DNA of 53,039 bases from contig JAUCBJ010008301.1 of NCBI GenBank assembly GCA_032718475.1, forward strand, positions 1 through 53,039, read 5' to 3'. The position numbers and the translations under genes were made by a program. Shown one piece after another: positions 20,586 to 32,836 of this stretch; position 1 is the stretch's first letter; each line of letters starts with the position of its first letter. Below the pieces are notes generated by a model that saw only the letters and a list, made by a program, of their open reading frames with translations, ran no database searches and was not told where the DNA came from. Source of the DNA: Nemertoderma westbladi (lineage: Eukaryota > Xenacoelomorpha > Nemertodermatida > Nemertodermatidae).

Positions 20586-23500
20586 TCCCTCAGTTGGGTC
20601 ATCTCCCTCACTAGTATCATCTTCCCATTCACTCACCTGGCAGACGCGATCTTGAAGCAGTCTTTCCCTGAGCGTTCTACGGGAAGGTCCAGTAAGGTAC
20701 CAACCTACTCTAGTTCTTACCGCATAGGTCTGTAGTGGCTGCGGTTGAGTAGGTCGTTTCTCTAATGTCTCCAGCGCCTCATGCGCGTTTTGGCCGATGA
20801 GTATTTGCACTCCAGGATAATCAGTCTGGAATCGAGGTATCTTAAGATGTTGGATGCTCTCATCCTCGTCCCAATTATAAAGGTCTGCTTGAGTAGTAGC
20901 GAAGTTCTTTATTGCCACCATTTTGACTGACCTTATACTGTGTTCTCCTAGTTTATCCTGTGGAGTGGACAACTCACCTATATAATAGTCGGCAGCCACA
21001 GCAGATTTCCAAACCTGCATGATCCCTGACATGTTGAGCTTGGTTCGGAACTTGGGTTGTCCAGCAAAGATGTCTTCGGCTAGTTCTTTATCGATGAATG
21101 TTCCTGTGCTGCCGGAGTCCAGGAGGGCGTTCACTATATAGCTCTTCTGAGGTCCGTGGACCCGTAACTGGACTACAGGAAATTCTCGGATCCCTATATT
21201 GGAAGTTGGCGCTTTCCAAGATGGTTGTTGATCGGAAGTAGTTAAGGTAAGGTCGCTGTCTGTATCTTTTTCATGAGTGAGTGCTCGATACACTGCGGTA
21301 TTTATCATGTAACAGGATTCGTTTTCGTCGGAGAACTCGTCCGTATAGAATCCTTCCATCTCAGATTGATCAGTGTCGTTCACATCACTGAATTGGACAT
21401 GTAGTTTGGACTCACTTACCTGACTCGGGCTGTTTCGTTCGAATTCCGTGTGCAACAAGATATGATGTTTTGCGCCGCACTTTGCACACCTTGCGTCGGA
21501 GTGACAGGTTCGCCGTTGGTGTCCTCGTCTGAGGCAATTATAACACAACCGCTTATCCCACATGACTTCACGTCTATCCTTTAGTGATTTCCTCAGGAAT
21601 TTATCACACGCATTTATACGGTGGGGCCCGTCGCACAGCACACATTTCGGCTTGATGTTACTTACTTTAACCTGTGCTATGTGGTGCACACTTGTTCTTT
21701 CCTCGGGCTTTCTCACCTGAATTCTTTTAGGAGACGTAGGAAGGGTTTTTTGTACCGGTTCCCTTCTGTCATTGGGTCGAGACTCGGATTTACTTACCTG
21801 ATCTTTAGGCATTTTATTGACATAATAAGATCTGTCAGTGTCTTTCCCGCTGTCCTCTCCTTGAGAAGTTTGGCTTTCACCGTCGTCGGTATAACATACT
21901 GGTGTTACCCTTCTCCTAGAAATGGGTTTCTCACTTACCTTGTTTTCCAATGTCTTCTCTCTGGACTGCCTTAGGAGCTGTAATTTCACTTCTCTATCTA
22001 AGAATGACATGAGATCAGTCATGGTAGGGTCTCGTCGTTGTTGTTCCATCATATATAACACCTTCTTGTCCCAGCGTGTACCTACTCCACCCTTGGGCAA
22101 AGTAGATGCTAAGGCTCCTACAACCATAGAATTCTGGTATTCATGAGACTTACCTAACCAATCTAGTTGTCTACAGATCTCCTGAATCTCATCGGAAAAC
22201 TCTATAATCCCGCTGCTAAGAAACTTTCGGGGCGCCATTAATTTCGCATATAAATACCTAGCTATGTTAGTCCTATTACCATACCTGATGTTTAGTGTAT
22301 CCCAAACTTGTCTTAATCCATCTGGATGTCCAATAAACTTTAACGCCATTAACTTGGGAGATCCTTCCAAGCACTCGATGAGGTATCTAAGTTTTTCTCC
22401 ATTAGATAGTACAGAGTTCTGTATGTTATCTTTGTAATATTCATTAAAAGGTAACCATTTCATCTCATCTCCATTGAACTTGACGATCTCTCCAACCTTT
22501 ACCGCTTGCCGGGCTTCGGTTCTAGCCATTTGACGCGTAAAACTTTCTTGGGCCATCGTGCTATTTAATATCGAGTTATCGGTATATAAATTTATCGGAT
22601 TATGATCAGTTCTATATGGAATATCATTATCAACAGGTCTATAATTACCCTTAATAGGGTTCACTATAGGAGTTTCTACTTCGCTAGCAGTATAGATGCG
22701 TGTAGGCCCCACACCTTGCGCATGCGATACTTCAGACCTAACAGGTTGACACATTGTTACAGAGGGTGGTGGTATACCCTTTTGTAAATTTACTAATTTA
22801 TCGCGCTCTAGCGCGATATTTTGCTGCACTTCTTGCAACTCTAACTTACTTTCCCTCACTGTTCCCTTTAAATGTTGGACAGTCCCTTCCAACTCTCGGA
22901 CCTGTTGGGAGGAGAGTCTCCGATTCTCCTTCATCTCTCCGAGGAGAATATCCATCCCCCGCCGTCTCTCGTCTACCCAATCAACCACCGAAACGGGATC
23001 CGCCAACGTCGTAGCGGGCAGACGAGGGACAACGGGCGACAAATTTGGAATATTTCGCTCTGGGTCCAGGATCTGAACTGTCTCCTGGGCAGTTCTACGG
23101 GGCACAGGTAGCTTAGTGCTATGCAGAGGGAATTTATAGGTAGCTTCAGGGAGCACAGGCGTATCTATTACCGAAGGGGTGATTTCAAGAACAGGCCTAC
23201 TTATTTCAGGCTCATCTACTATAGTAGGGAGTCTTTCTATTGTAATCATTTGGTCTGTGGGTTCTGTACTCTCTAAATTGGTGTTATTTAGTTGCCTTCT
23301 AACAGCTGGAGGCAAATCAGGCAATTTCTGACGGTGGAATGTTCTTTTACGTCTACTTAGACGAGATCTATTTCCCTTGCCTTCAGTATCGGTGGTATCG
23401 CCTTCCTCAGATGATGTATATCCCTGTCTTTTGGGAGTAGATCGATTCATCATCTGCATATTACTAGCTGTTAACTGTTTATTTATGCAGTCTTGATTCT

Positions 23501-23966
23501 CCTGAATGTTTTCCAATTCTAATTGGGTGGTTTCTTCAGTCGCTCTCCGTTCGGCTTCTGCCACTGCCTCCGCCGCTTTTGCCTCTGCCGCTGCCACTGC
23601 CGCTGCCGCTTTTGTTTCTACTTCTGCAGCTGCCACTGCTGCTGCTACTGCCGCTGCCTTTCTGTCTTCTATACGTTTTTTCTTTACTTGTTCTTCCTGG
23701 ACTCGTGTGATGCGGAGTTGTTCATCAAATTTAGCCTGATTCGCAGCCCTCATTTCCACATCGATGGCATCCAACACAAGCTTGGTTCCTTCACTATTAG
23801 GACTAAGTCACTCTAACCTTCTCCTCAACTCGTCATCACCTAAAAAACGTTGATAGTCTGACAGATAGATGTCAATGGCATCCCTCTTATGCGGTTTCTC
23901 TGCCGTCACTTCGCTCTCGGTTGTATCTAGTAGACTGTCTGACAGGTTCTGCTTTGCGTTAGACAT
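20541..23966 (-). pseudogene. gag: gag-protease of copy 2, one in-frame stop
   Basis: On the minus strand an ATG at 23966-23964 corresponds to the gag start of copy 1. The frame meets a TGA at 23810-23808 and then stays open for 1078 codons (counted from 23777) to 20541. That open part holds an Ala/Glu-rich coiled coil (about 40-95), a basic Arg/Lys-rich patch (about 130-155), the Pao-type gag core (about 420-590), a CCHC knuckle at Cys745, Cys748, His753 and Cys758 with a second CxxC...H knuckle, and an aspartic protease with Asp887 in LLDSGSTGTF. It ends shortly after the protease through a 2-bp insertion. Expected products are a capsid/nucleocapsid polyprotein and its protease in a cytoplasmic particle; the polymerase part is missing. 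It is the most complete coding copy in the window. Confidence 0.85.
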
Positions 23967-24039
23967 GCTTATGTGTACAGTTGAATGTCTACTGCTGTAT
24001 TACAGTCTGAGCAAGTCTAGTAACTCAGTATTAACTGAT

Positions 24040-26137
24040 AGCCTAGTAATTAATTACCGGTACTGCTACTCAGTGTAGCGTGATATATAATATATTAGAA
24101 TACCGGTATGCTTATAGTATATATAACTATTATTACAGACTCGGTTTATCACAGAATACCGGTATAATTTTAGCACAAATATATATAAACATATAATAGG
24201 CCTATCGGGAATACCGGTATACAGCTTACAGTTTGTAGTATATATAATTCTGGACTAAAATTAATTATAAGTACCGGTATAATTTCAGCCTAAATTTATA
24301 GAAATAAAGATAATAGGCCTATCGTAAATACCGGTATATCAATTATTTTAAATAATTGAATTTCTGTATTTTAGGGTTACTTGATTACTTTACTTACTTT
24401 ACTACCGTTATTTGAGCAGTAATCGAACTGATATTGAGACCTAATGGTTGTATGGTAGGCCTACTATTTATAAATCGTTAGATTTGATTTATAATATATA
24501 TATACCCGTTTTAATGGGTTTTGTCAATGTTTGAAATAAATGTTATTATTTCTGGGGAGTAATCACTACACAAAGCGGTGCGCTTTCAATGAAGTGTTAC
24601 TTATAAGACACTAAAACAAATAATTCTAATTTACCTAAGTTACTTAATACTACAAATTACGTACAATTCGGGTGAGATTACAATCTCTAAATAAACACAA
24701 AAATTTACAAAAAACACAAAATACGAATTTTTTAGGGTAATTTTACAAGAAATCTACTAACCAGCCTAACAAAGGGTTAGAAACTGGTTATTACAACGGA
24801 CAGGGTACTACGGTATTTGAAATAATAAGTAGTAGTAAATACACTGCGTTGTCCAGATAGGAAAATACCACCGCCTGACGACCTATAGCCGTATCGCTAT
24901 AGGTTCTACGTTATGTATCACGGATTGTTCCTACCTAGAAGTTAATATAGCTAATCGAATGTGCCTATCAACCACTTTACAACACAAATATAATGTCTAC
25001 ACTAATTACTTCGGAAAGTACTGTACACTAAACCCTAAATTAGGTACGAGTACTTGTACAACAGATAATCAGTAGTTAAATATACTTGAACAGCTAAAAG
25101 AACCACGGCATCTGCTGGAGTGACCGATGCACAAAATCACCAGTCTTTACCTACGCCAAGCAGCCCGTGTAGTACTGAGGTTAATTTAACTATAGCGGTA
25201 TGTATAACAAACACAATTACTGTAGGAACAAACTTGGGGACTTGAATGTTGCGAATAATCGCATAAACTCTGAATAATAAATATTGCGCTACGCGTACAA
25301 ACCACTCAAACAAAATGCAGACCAAATACTGACAGACTACTATCAAGCCTAAATAAATTACAGGACATGTAGACTCCGAAATGATTAGGTAGTATGCGTT
25401 CTAACCCAGTAGTACGACTTATTCTTTAGTTGGGGGTTTACCTTACAGCATTCGCTGCCCCTACTGCCTAACCGTACTTAATCGGACAGATGATCTACAC
25501 ACGCTGCAATCCGTTCAGACCTAATAACAGCCAGACAACTATCCAGCCTACAAATTATCTAAATAAAATTATACGCTACCCGTACAGACTTACACAAACA
25601 AAGTACAGACTAAACGATGGCAGACTACTCTCAAGCCTAAATAAACCGCAGGACATGCAGACTCCGAAATGATTAGGGAGTATGCGTTCTAACCCAGTAG
25701 TACGACTTATTCTTTAATTGGGGGTTTACCTTACAGCATTCGCTGCCCCTACTGCCTAATCGTACTTAATCGGACAGGTGATCTACACACACTGCAATTC
25801 GTTCGGACTTAACAGCAATCAGACAACAGCTCAGCCTACAAATCGTCTGTACAATCTGATCAGGTTTACACGCCTTCTGTTCAATACTAGCCTACAAACA
25901 AATAAAACTGACAGAAATAAGTAAGCTCCAAAAGAAACAAGGGGTGTACAGTCCCTAATCTCTTAAACAGCCTACCGGTATACAACAATCAAATCGAATA
26001 ATACTAATGTACTTATACTGGAAGTACCGGTTAGGACAGTTAGGCCTACGGACCTACAGAAGTACCGGTTAGGTTTACCGGTTGACCGGTACTTTCAACT
26101 TTATTGCTTACTGTAATAAAGAAGCAATATCCGTTAT
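24040..26137 (-). other. 5' leader of copy 2 with tandem repeats
   Basis: The counterpart of 3985-6300 in copy 1. It contains about three ACCGGT-centred units (24040-24345), the two-fold repeat of roughly 290-300 bp (about 25270-25860) and, next to the LTR, the hairpin at 26099-26121. No open frame here looks like a gene. Confidence 0.7.
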
Positions 26138-27375
26138 TGTTCGCGCTTTCAGACCTTTGGCAGTTTAACCCGCCAAATTAGGATGTCTTCTAGATAATAA
26201 ATCACCTTTAGCCTATGACAAGTATTTAATTCACTACACTAGTCGAAACCAATCTGTGCGCGATCATTCACCCGTTGGATATACCCGGGAGATTGGGTTC
26301 GACGGCTTAATTTTATTGCTATGTAAGCCTAATGTATTATTCGACTGACAGTATTATATAATCTCTGACAATATTATTCACCTTCGGGAAATATTAACAG
26401 TTCCTTTAGGACGTGGCGCTCTATCTATATAAACAGAGTTATGACTTAAACTACTCACAACGATATGGCTTAGTTACAATTCACATATATGGCGCATTCT
26501 TTAGGAAATGCTTCGTTATCAGTCTCACTCATACACAATGCTGCACAATACTGCACACTGATCTGCCGATCTTCACTGATTTTAGTCACATATAAAAGGA
26601 ACACGGACCAAATCATGTAGGGTCTATCAAATAACATTAGATTCACTTCAAACCACTCAACATAGGTCGCAATCATTTATCTGTAACCTTTCTCTCTTAC
26701 CTTCGGTATATCAAGAATATTGGGTTTTCGGGGTTATTTGTCGTTATTCCAAATATAATAATTCATCAACCATATTATGAAGAACTGACAGTAAATAGCA
26801 GTATAACAATATAAAGTATGCACAGTGTTACACAGTATGCAGTGTATGCAGTACTGCAGTATGCAGTATACAGTATGCAGACATCAAACATCAGACATCA
26901 GACATCAGTGTGTAATATGCAGATAACGGATATATGTCCTTATAATTAAGCCTACTAGTGTAGGACTAAAAACTGAAAACACGGAGGTGCCAAAAGCCGG
27001 TTCTTAGGCTCTGGGCAAAACATAACACTGAACTACTGAGTTTCTGTATACACCTCTAACACAGAGACAACAAACGCTCTGATTGGTCAACCTGAACAAC
27101 GAGAGAACAAAGAAACAAAGAAACGTCGACGTGGCAATATCAGCTGCTAGCCGTCGTCATGGTAGCGACACTGTTTTCAAGAGTATCGAGCTTTTACGTC
27201 ACGGAATTACGGATTATGTCCTCTAAAGTACAAATACAGAAGAAATAGCTTTTATGTCCGCTAAAACACCAGTACAGCAAGGACACGGCCTTTTTATGCC
27301 TGGTAAACCAACTACAGAGTATTTTACGGGAAAAATACGGAAAAATAACCGGACAATTCAGCAAAAGCTTTTACA
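26138..27375 (-). repeat. 5' LTR of BEL/Pao copy 2
   Basis: 1238 bp with TG...CA ends on the minus strand. The part from the TATAGA...CAGTATTATAT segment to the internal end matches copy 1 LTRs almost base for base, while about 27,000-27,170 (U3) is unrelated to copy 1. Confidence 0.93.
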
Positions 27376-28864
27376 ATATTGTCATATTCACTAATGTTAC
27401 CACACCATTTGTATTGGGTGTAGTTAATTAACAAATACCACTGCCATATATAATTACTGTATATTATGTATTAATTCACAATAATAATTGCTCGAGCCAC
27501 CTACAGTAGTAGCTGAAGTATTTGCAACCTGACAGTGTTGTGTGGGGGGGGGGGGGGGGGGGGGGGGGTGGGGGTGGAGGGTGGGTCAATAAAGGGAAAT
27601 ACTTGTCATTAGTTTTTGTCGCCTTTAACTTAATAACTACTGAGTTTGATTTAAATCTTAAAGTTTGTAATATTTAGACATTAAATACGATCAAAATATG
27701 GGATTTTAGCCACCGCTAGCGGGTGAAATGTCTAAACATTAAACAATCTCGATTCTTACAGTTACAGTATTTGTCAATCGGTTCAAAACCTTGGAATATA
27801 AAAACAATTAACATCATTCGTTTGCAAAAGATTACAAATAATTTTTTAATGTTACTTTCTAAATGTTGCTGATTGGTACAGCAACAGGGTCGTGTGGGCG
27901 CATTGAGGATCCTGGCGCGCATATGGATGTCATGTACAGTAGGAGTAGTAGTGCACTGCAGCACTGGCAACATATCCACTCTACTGTACTTGAAATATAG
28001 CTCTACCAGTATGTTTAAAAAGAGTTAAAAAATTTTCGCTCGCTTCGCTCGCGTTTAAAAGTTTATACTTATACCGGTATTCTACTCATGTCCGTTATTT
28101 TAATATCTATTAGGGTGCTCTATCTGTTTATTTACCTTCATCAGTACATGAGTTGTTTCAAAAGTTTTTCAAATGTTCAAACCATATACAGTAAAACCGC
28201 ATTCTCATGCGCGCTATGCCCTCAATTTAATCTATAATCACATCTGTATTTAGTACGTTGACCTACTCTGACTAATACTGTATTAATGTTAATATTTCTG
28301 TAAAATTTATTTACTCGCTACGCTCGCCTTTTAATGTTAAAATACTGTAGGTCTGCTGCAGTATAAATAAACTGATAAATTATTACAATATAATACAGTA
28401 CCTAATAATTGCAAAATTTCATGGTGAATGGTTGGCGCGCATTGAATGTCATGGCTGGCGCGCTTTTCGTTTTACCAGAACCTGTGTGGCGCGCTGTTTG
28501 TCAATATTCCATATACCTAGGCCGACAGACAGACTGACAGATACCGTCAACCGTATTCAGGTATTGCTGTATTGTCTGTCAGTCCTGCAGTCTGCAGGTC
28601 TGTATTGTTGAAATACTGAAATATAGGCCTGGCTGCCTGGCCTACTGTAACTGCAGAACTGTCAGACTGTAATAGGCCTATCATAATTTCAAATTTCTGA
28701 ATTTAGAAATACGAATAGGCCCTACTTCCCTAAACTTATATATTACCGGCAACCGGTGCCGTATAACAGTATAACAGTACTGCAGTATAAAGTGAGGAAA
28801 TATTATTCAGTTATTACTGTCAGACTGTATTAGAACTACCCTACAGTGTATAAATCCTGAAATC
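27376..28864. other. Intergenic region upstream of UTP25
   Basis: It begins with the ATATT duplication. It holds a 25-G run (27544-27568) followed by more G blocks, two copies of a CGCTCG...CGCTCGC motif (28037-28053 and 28314-28327), and four TGGCGCGC octamers (27913, 28433, 28456, 28487) in otherwise AT-rich DNA, which could mark the UTP25 promoter. No TATA box or coding frame is convincing. Confidence 0.5.
27544..27587 (+). repeat. Poly-G tract with G-quadruplex potential
   Basis: 25 consecutive G followed by TGGGGGTGGAGGGTGGG. It easily meets the four-G-block rule for quadruplex folding. Run lengths of this kind are also prone to assembly error. Confidence 0.9.
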
Positions 28865-31800
28865 ATGGTGAATACTGGCACCAAAAAACGTAAATCAACC
28901 AAGCAAAAAACTCTAAACGGTGGCGGATGTCCGGAAGGAGAAAAAATTAAACGACCGCGGACGAAAGACGTTAGTATCGAAGTTGAAAACGAGTGCGTTG
29001 ATGCTGAAATAGACAATAACGTCGAGGTTTCCAGCGGTTCTGATGATGAAACCCCATTAGTTTCCGACACGCACCCCGCGGAGAGCGACGGAAACAACTT
29101 CCTCCGGTTTATGCAGCGCGAATTCTCCGACGAAGATGCGGCGATTCTATCCGCGCGAAATCATCGGGAACTCGTGAAGACGACGGCGGAATGGCACGGG
29201 TTGGGTCGCTGCATTCACTTCGACCATCCAGACATATCGCGACCCATATCCCCGGACCTAAGCGTCGCAACAGTCGCCGGTGTCTCCATGGTAACACCGC
29301 TAACGAGCACCTGGGCTAAAGTAAACTCAGAGTTTGTTTCCTGCGATTCTGAGTTTTCCGCAACTCAAGGGCAACTCTATAAGTTACTCAACAGCTACAA
29401 AGACGTTCTCTACCCGAACTATACCTACAGACAGCGGAGTGAAGTACTGCCCGTCGTCTGCGCACACGTTGTTAATCACGTGATACGCAGTCGCGCGTTG
29501 GTTAAGGTTCACAATAGGTCCCTGGAAGAGGCAGCCGGTGTCGGTTCTACCGTAGAAACACTAGAGTATCGGGACCAGGGTCTGACCCGACCAAAGGTAA
29601 ATAAACACTCAGAAGGGATATAATAGTTAAAAAAATAAACAGCCAAATTGCGAGCCAAAATGAAAATGTCACCTGTCCAATTTCCTCTCGTTTATCCGTT
29701 TATTGCTTTGGTTAGAAAACCATGTTACTTTATTCTGTTACTTCCCGCTAATTTATAATTTAAATAGTTGATGTCTGGATGTTGTTTGCGCCACACCCCC
29801 CCCCCCCCCCATTTTCTTATTGCACAGTGGCAGGTAATTGTTCATATAAATTAGATTAGTATTATTTTTAACTAAAAAAAAATTTAAATGAATATTATTG
29901 TGTTCTTCTTCAACTCAGTTGAAAGTGGGACAAAGGTTTTGTTGATGGACTGCACATTGGCGACTAATTAAATTATTGTTATATTTTATTCTCGATAAAT
30001 CAAATAATGATAACATTTTAATTTTAAAATCTCACGTTGCTTATGCAACGTTTCTCATGACCCAGAATATAGTGTCGTAATTCAGTGACACCCCCCCCCC
30101 CCCAAATGTTTCTATAAATCTTAATGAGATTGCATGAAATTTGAAACAGAGATAGTTTCACTTCCCGACCACTGACTGGGTGAGCCAGAATTTTTTTTTT
30201 TACTTTTAATCTTTAGCTACAAGCGTTTAAAAAAAAGTGTCTCCAGCGATATTACACCAGTTACACTCCGGGTGTTCTTCTACCTTAAGCTGTTTGTTTG
30301 TACCAATGGAAAGCTGGTCATTCGAGGATTCCAAATACAGTATATAACTCAATTTGAATTTCGTTGAAAAATAGCTGAGATATGATCGTTCAAATGTTGC
30401 ATTGTTTTGCAACGACGCGAGGTTATTTTAATCTATTAATAAATAAACCATATTCTGGAACATTTTTTATATGTATGAATAGTTACGTAATAGTATGATT
30501 AAAGATGTAGTGCATTGTTGCCCAGCTACGTATTTGGATAAACAAAATATTCCAGAATATGATGCATTTTATTAAATAGAATATAATAGCCTCGCACCGG
30601 TGCATATCCGTGCAACATTTGAATGCCCAATCTCAGCTATTTTTCAACGAAATTCAAATTGTGTTATATATTTGGAATCCTTGCATGACCAGCTTTCCAT
30701 TGGTACCAACTAACAGCTATGAGGTTGAAGTAAAACTGCGGTGTAACTGGTGTAATATCGCTGGAGACACTTTTTTTAAACGCTTGTAGCTAAATAAATT
30801 GTTATTAAATAGGTTGTAAGGTGTATTGCGATATTTTGCGTTGGTTATTGTTTGTAAATTATAATTTTCTTTAATAGGAAGTTTTCTATTTCAGTTTTAT
30901 TATGATCGAAAATTGTAGTAAATTCTACTGAGTTTGCATTATTTCTCTCAACTCTAATAATATGCTATCGATCCATTTATTTAGGTGCTGATCCTGTCTC
31001 CCCTTAGAGGCACAGCCCTGCGGATCGTTAACACGTTGACGTCATTACTGGAGACGTCGAGTAAAACCGACATCGGCAACAAACACCGGTTCCTCTCGGA
31101 GTTCGGCAGCGAACCGGCCAACTCCTCGAATAAACCCGAGGACTACCAGGACCTCTTCGCTTCCAACTCAGACGACGACTTCCGACTCGGGCTGGTTCTC
31201 TCCTCCCGCTCGTTGCGACTCTACTCCCAGTTCTACGATTCCGACGTTATCATCGCCTCTCCTCTAGGACTCCGTCGTAACATCGAGAAGTCCCTCGAAC
31301 AGGACTTCCTCAGCTCCATCGAGGTCCTCCTTCTCGATCACGCCGACGTCTTCCTCATGCAGAATTGGGACCATCTCCTGTTTGTACTCCGGTGTCTCAA
31401 CGAGCAGCCCAGAGAGCCGCACGGGGTCGACTTCAGCCGGGTCTGGTCTCACTGCGTCGCCGGTTGGAGCCGGCTGTTCAGACAGACAGTGGTTCTATCC
31501 AGTGTTATAACCCCCGAACTAAATAACATCGTCAGTAAACATTCAACAAGTTATAATGGAAAGGTAATTCTTTGTACTAAAAGTAGATTAAAAATTATTA
31601 ACAACTCGTTTTTTAAATGGCTTTTGTTCATCCTTTTATTGATTAGTTATAAATCCACATCTAACTGTATTTCATGGTTTTTCTATCACCTTTTGGTCAA
31701 TTTCCTCTTACATTTAATGTAAATTAACATCACGCACAGCTGTCTTGTACAGGGTGAGTTCAAAACAAAGACCCAATTAAGTAACCTGCATGCATAATCC

Positions 31801-32836
31801 TTGTAACATGTGTTAACTTTCATTTATTGTTTTGGCTCCCCCAAAACGCCTCTGTAACCTGCTCCTTTACTAACCTGCCCCTTTAAATGGCAATGGGACC
31901 TAACGCGCTTTGTGACCTGTACAAAATAAAGAGCGTTAGGTCCTATTGCCATTTAAAGGAGCAGGTTAGTAAAGGAGCAGGTTACAGAGGCGTGTTGGGG
32001 GAACCAAAACAATAAACGAAAGTTGACACATGTGTATTGTACAGGTCTTTGGGTCTTTGTTTTGTTTTGTACCCGTACTGTACATAAATTAACATGAATG
32101 ATAAAAGTAATTCTAAATCTAAAAAAATAACGAATTTCAGTATTGTTAATCTATAAATTGTTTTAATATAATTCAATATAAGATATTGAAGCTTCATTTA
32201 CAATATCATTATATATCTGTTTGTAAACAGGTCGTTCTCAACAACCCCGTTGTCACCGGCACCATGCTCCAGGTCCTAGTGAATCTCTCTCACGTCTTCA
32301 ACTACATCGAGTGCGCCGACCACACTGAGCTGCCCGACACGCGTTTCGAGTACTTCACGCAACGCATCCTCCCTCTACTCAAGGACTCCCCGAAGTCCCG
32401 CACGCTCGTCTTCATTCCCTCCACCTTCGATTTCATCCGAGTTCGCAACCACTTCCGACACGAGGAGCTCAGCTTCGCCGTCGTCAACGAGTATTCGGAC
32501 AACAAAGAGATGGTCGAAGGTCGTAAGGATTTCTACAACGAGAGGAAAACCTACCTGCTGTACACCGAACGGTGCCACTTCTTCCGACGCTACCAACTCA
32601 AAGGAGTCCATCACATCATCTTCTACGAACTCCCCATGTACCCGCAGTTCTACGCGGAGCTCTGCAATCTAATTGGCCCTTCGGTCGCGAGGCAACCGCG
32701 TCTCGTCCCCACGGTAACGGTGCTCTACTCCCGGTACGAAGCTCACCGATTGGCTGGCGTCGTCGGCACACAACGAACTACTTTTATGCTCACTAAGGAA
32801 CAGGAAGTCAGTATGTTCGCTACTGGTGAACAGTAA
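28865..32836 (+). CDS. UTP25: UTP25 / DEF, U3 snoRNA-associated SSU processome protein (3 exons)
   Basis: Exons 28865-29596, 30985-31563 and 32231-32836 join in phase 0 at consensus GT-AG borders to give 638 residues, somewhat shorter than the human (about 750) and yeast (about 720) proteins, mainly in the N-terminus. Residues 1-80 are Lys-rich then acidic. The family hallmarks follow in order: YRDQGLTRPK at the end of exon 1, then LSPLRGTALRIV, IIASPLGLR (about 333), LLLDHADVFLMQNWDH (about 357-372), HGVDFSRVW, FIPSTFDFIRVRNHF, HIIFYELPMYPQFY and VLYSRYEAHRLAGVVG, ending ATGEQ. The fold is a DEAD-like helicase relic without good ATPase motifs. The known role is nucleolar: 18S pre-rRNA processing in the small-subunit processome, and in animals p53/calpain-linked turnover. 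Exon 1 is read from the first ATG after an AT-rich leader. Confidence 0.93.
30213..30794. repeat. Foldback repeat in UTP25 intron 1
   Basis: Arms of roughly 250 bp (30213-30463 and 30547-30794) are inverted copies with mismatches and small gaps, around a loop of about 83 bases. The outer ends read TTTAGCTACAAGCG and CGCTTGTAGCTAAA, and the segment GTGTCTCCAGCGATATTACA pairs near both ends. It is probably a MITE or foldback element; I could not define a target duplication. Confidence 0.85.
31761..32064. repeat. Foldback repeat in UTP25 intron 2
   Basis: Two arms (31761-31906 and 31933-32064) pair around a 26-base loop, with the outer stem AAACAAAGACCC / GGGTCTTTGTTT and an inner stem including GACCTAACGC / GCGTTAGGTC. 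Within the arms AAAGGAGCAGGTTA is itself repeated. A 22-base piece of the right arm (31971-31992) recurs exactly at 53011-53032. Confidence 0.85.

Larger units (their letters stand above)
15668..27375 (-). mobile_element. BEL/Pao-family LTR retrotransposon, copy 2 (minus strand, non-autonomous)
   Basis: A full-length element of 11,708 bp in reverse orientation, with LTRs at 26138-27375 (5') and 15668-16891 (3') and a perfect target duplication ATATT at 15663-15667 and 27376-27380. It is the same family as copy 1, but the outer U3 part of the LTR is clearly different while the rest is nearly identical, so it is a second subfamily. Gag and protease are longer and better preserved than in copy 1. 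As there, reverse transcriptase, most of RNase H and integrase are missing. Private lesions are one in-frame stop near the gag start and a 2-bp insertion after the protease. Confidence 0.93.

Noticed and set aside
20234-24078. Plus-strand frames across the copy 2 gag region
   Set aside because: They are antisense to the long minus-strand gag-protease frame with recognisable zinc knuckle and protease motifs.
2732-27375. The two LTR elements as one inverted duplication
   Set aside because: Each has its own perfect 5-bp target duplication and a different U3, so they inserted separately.
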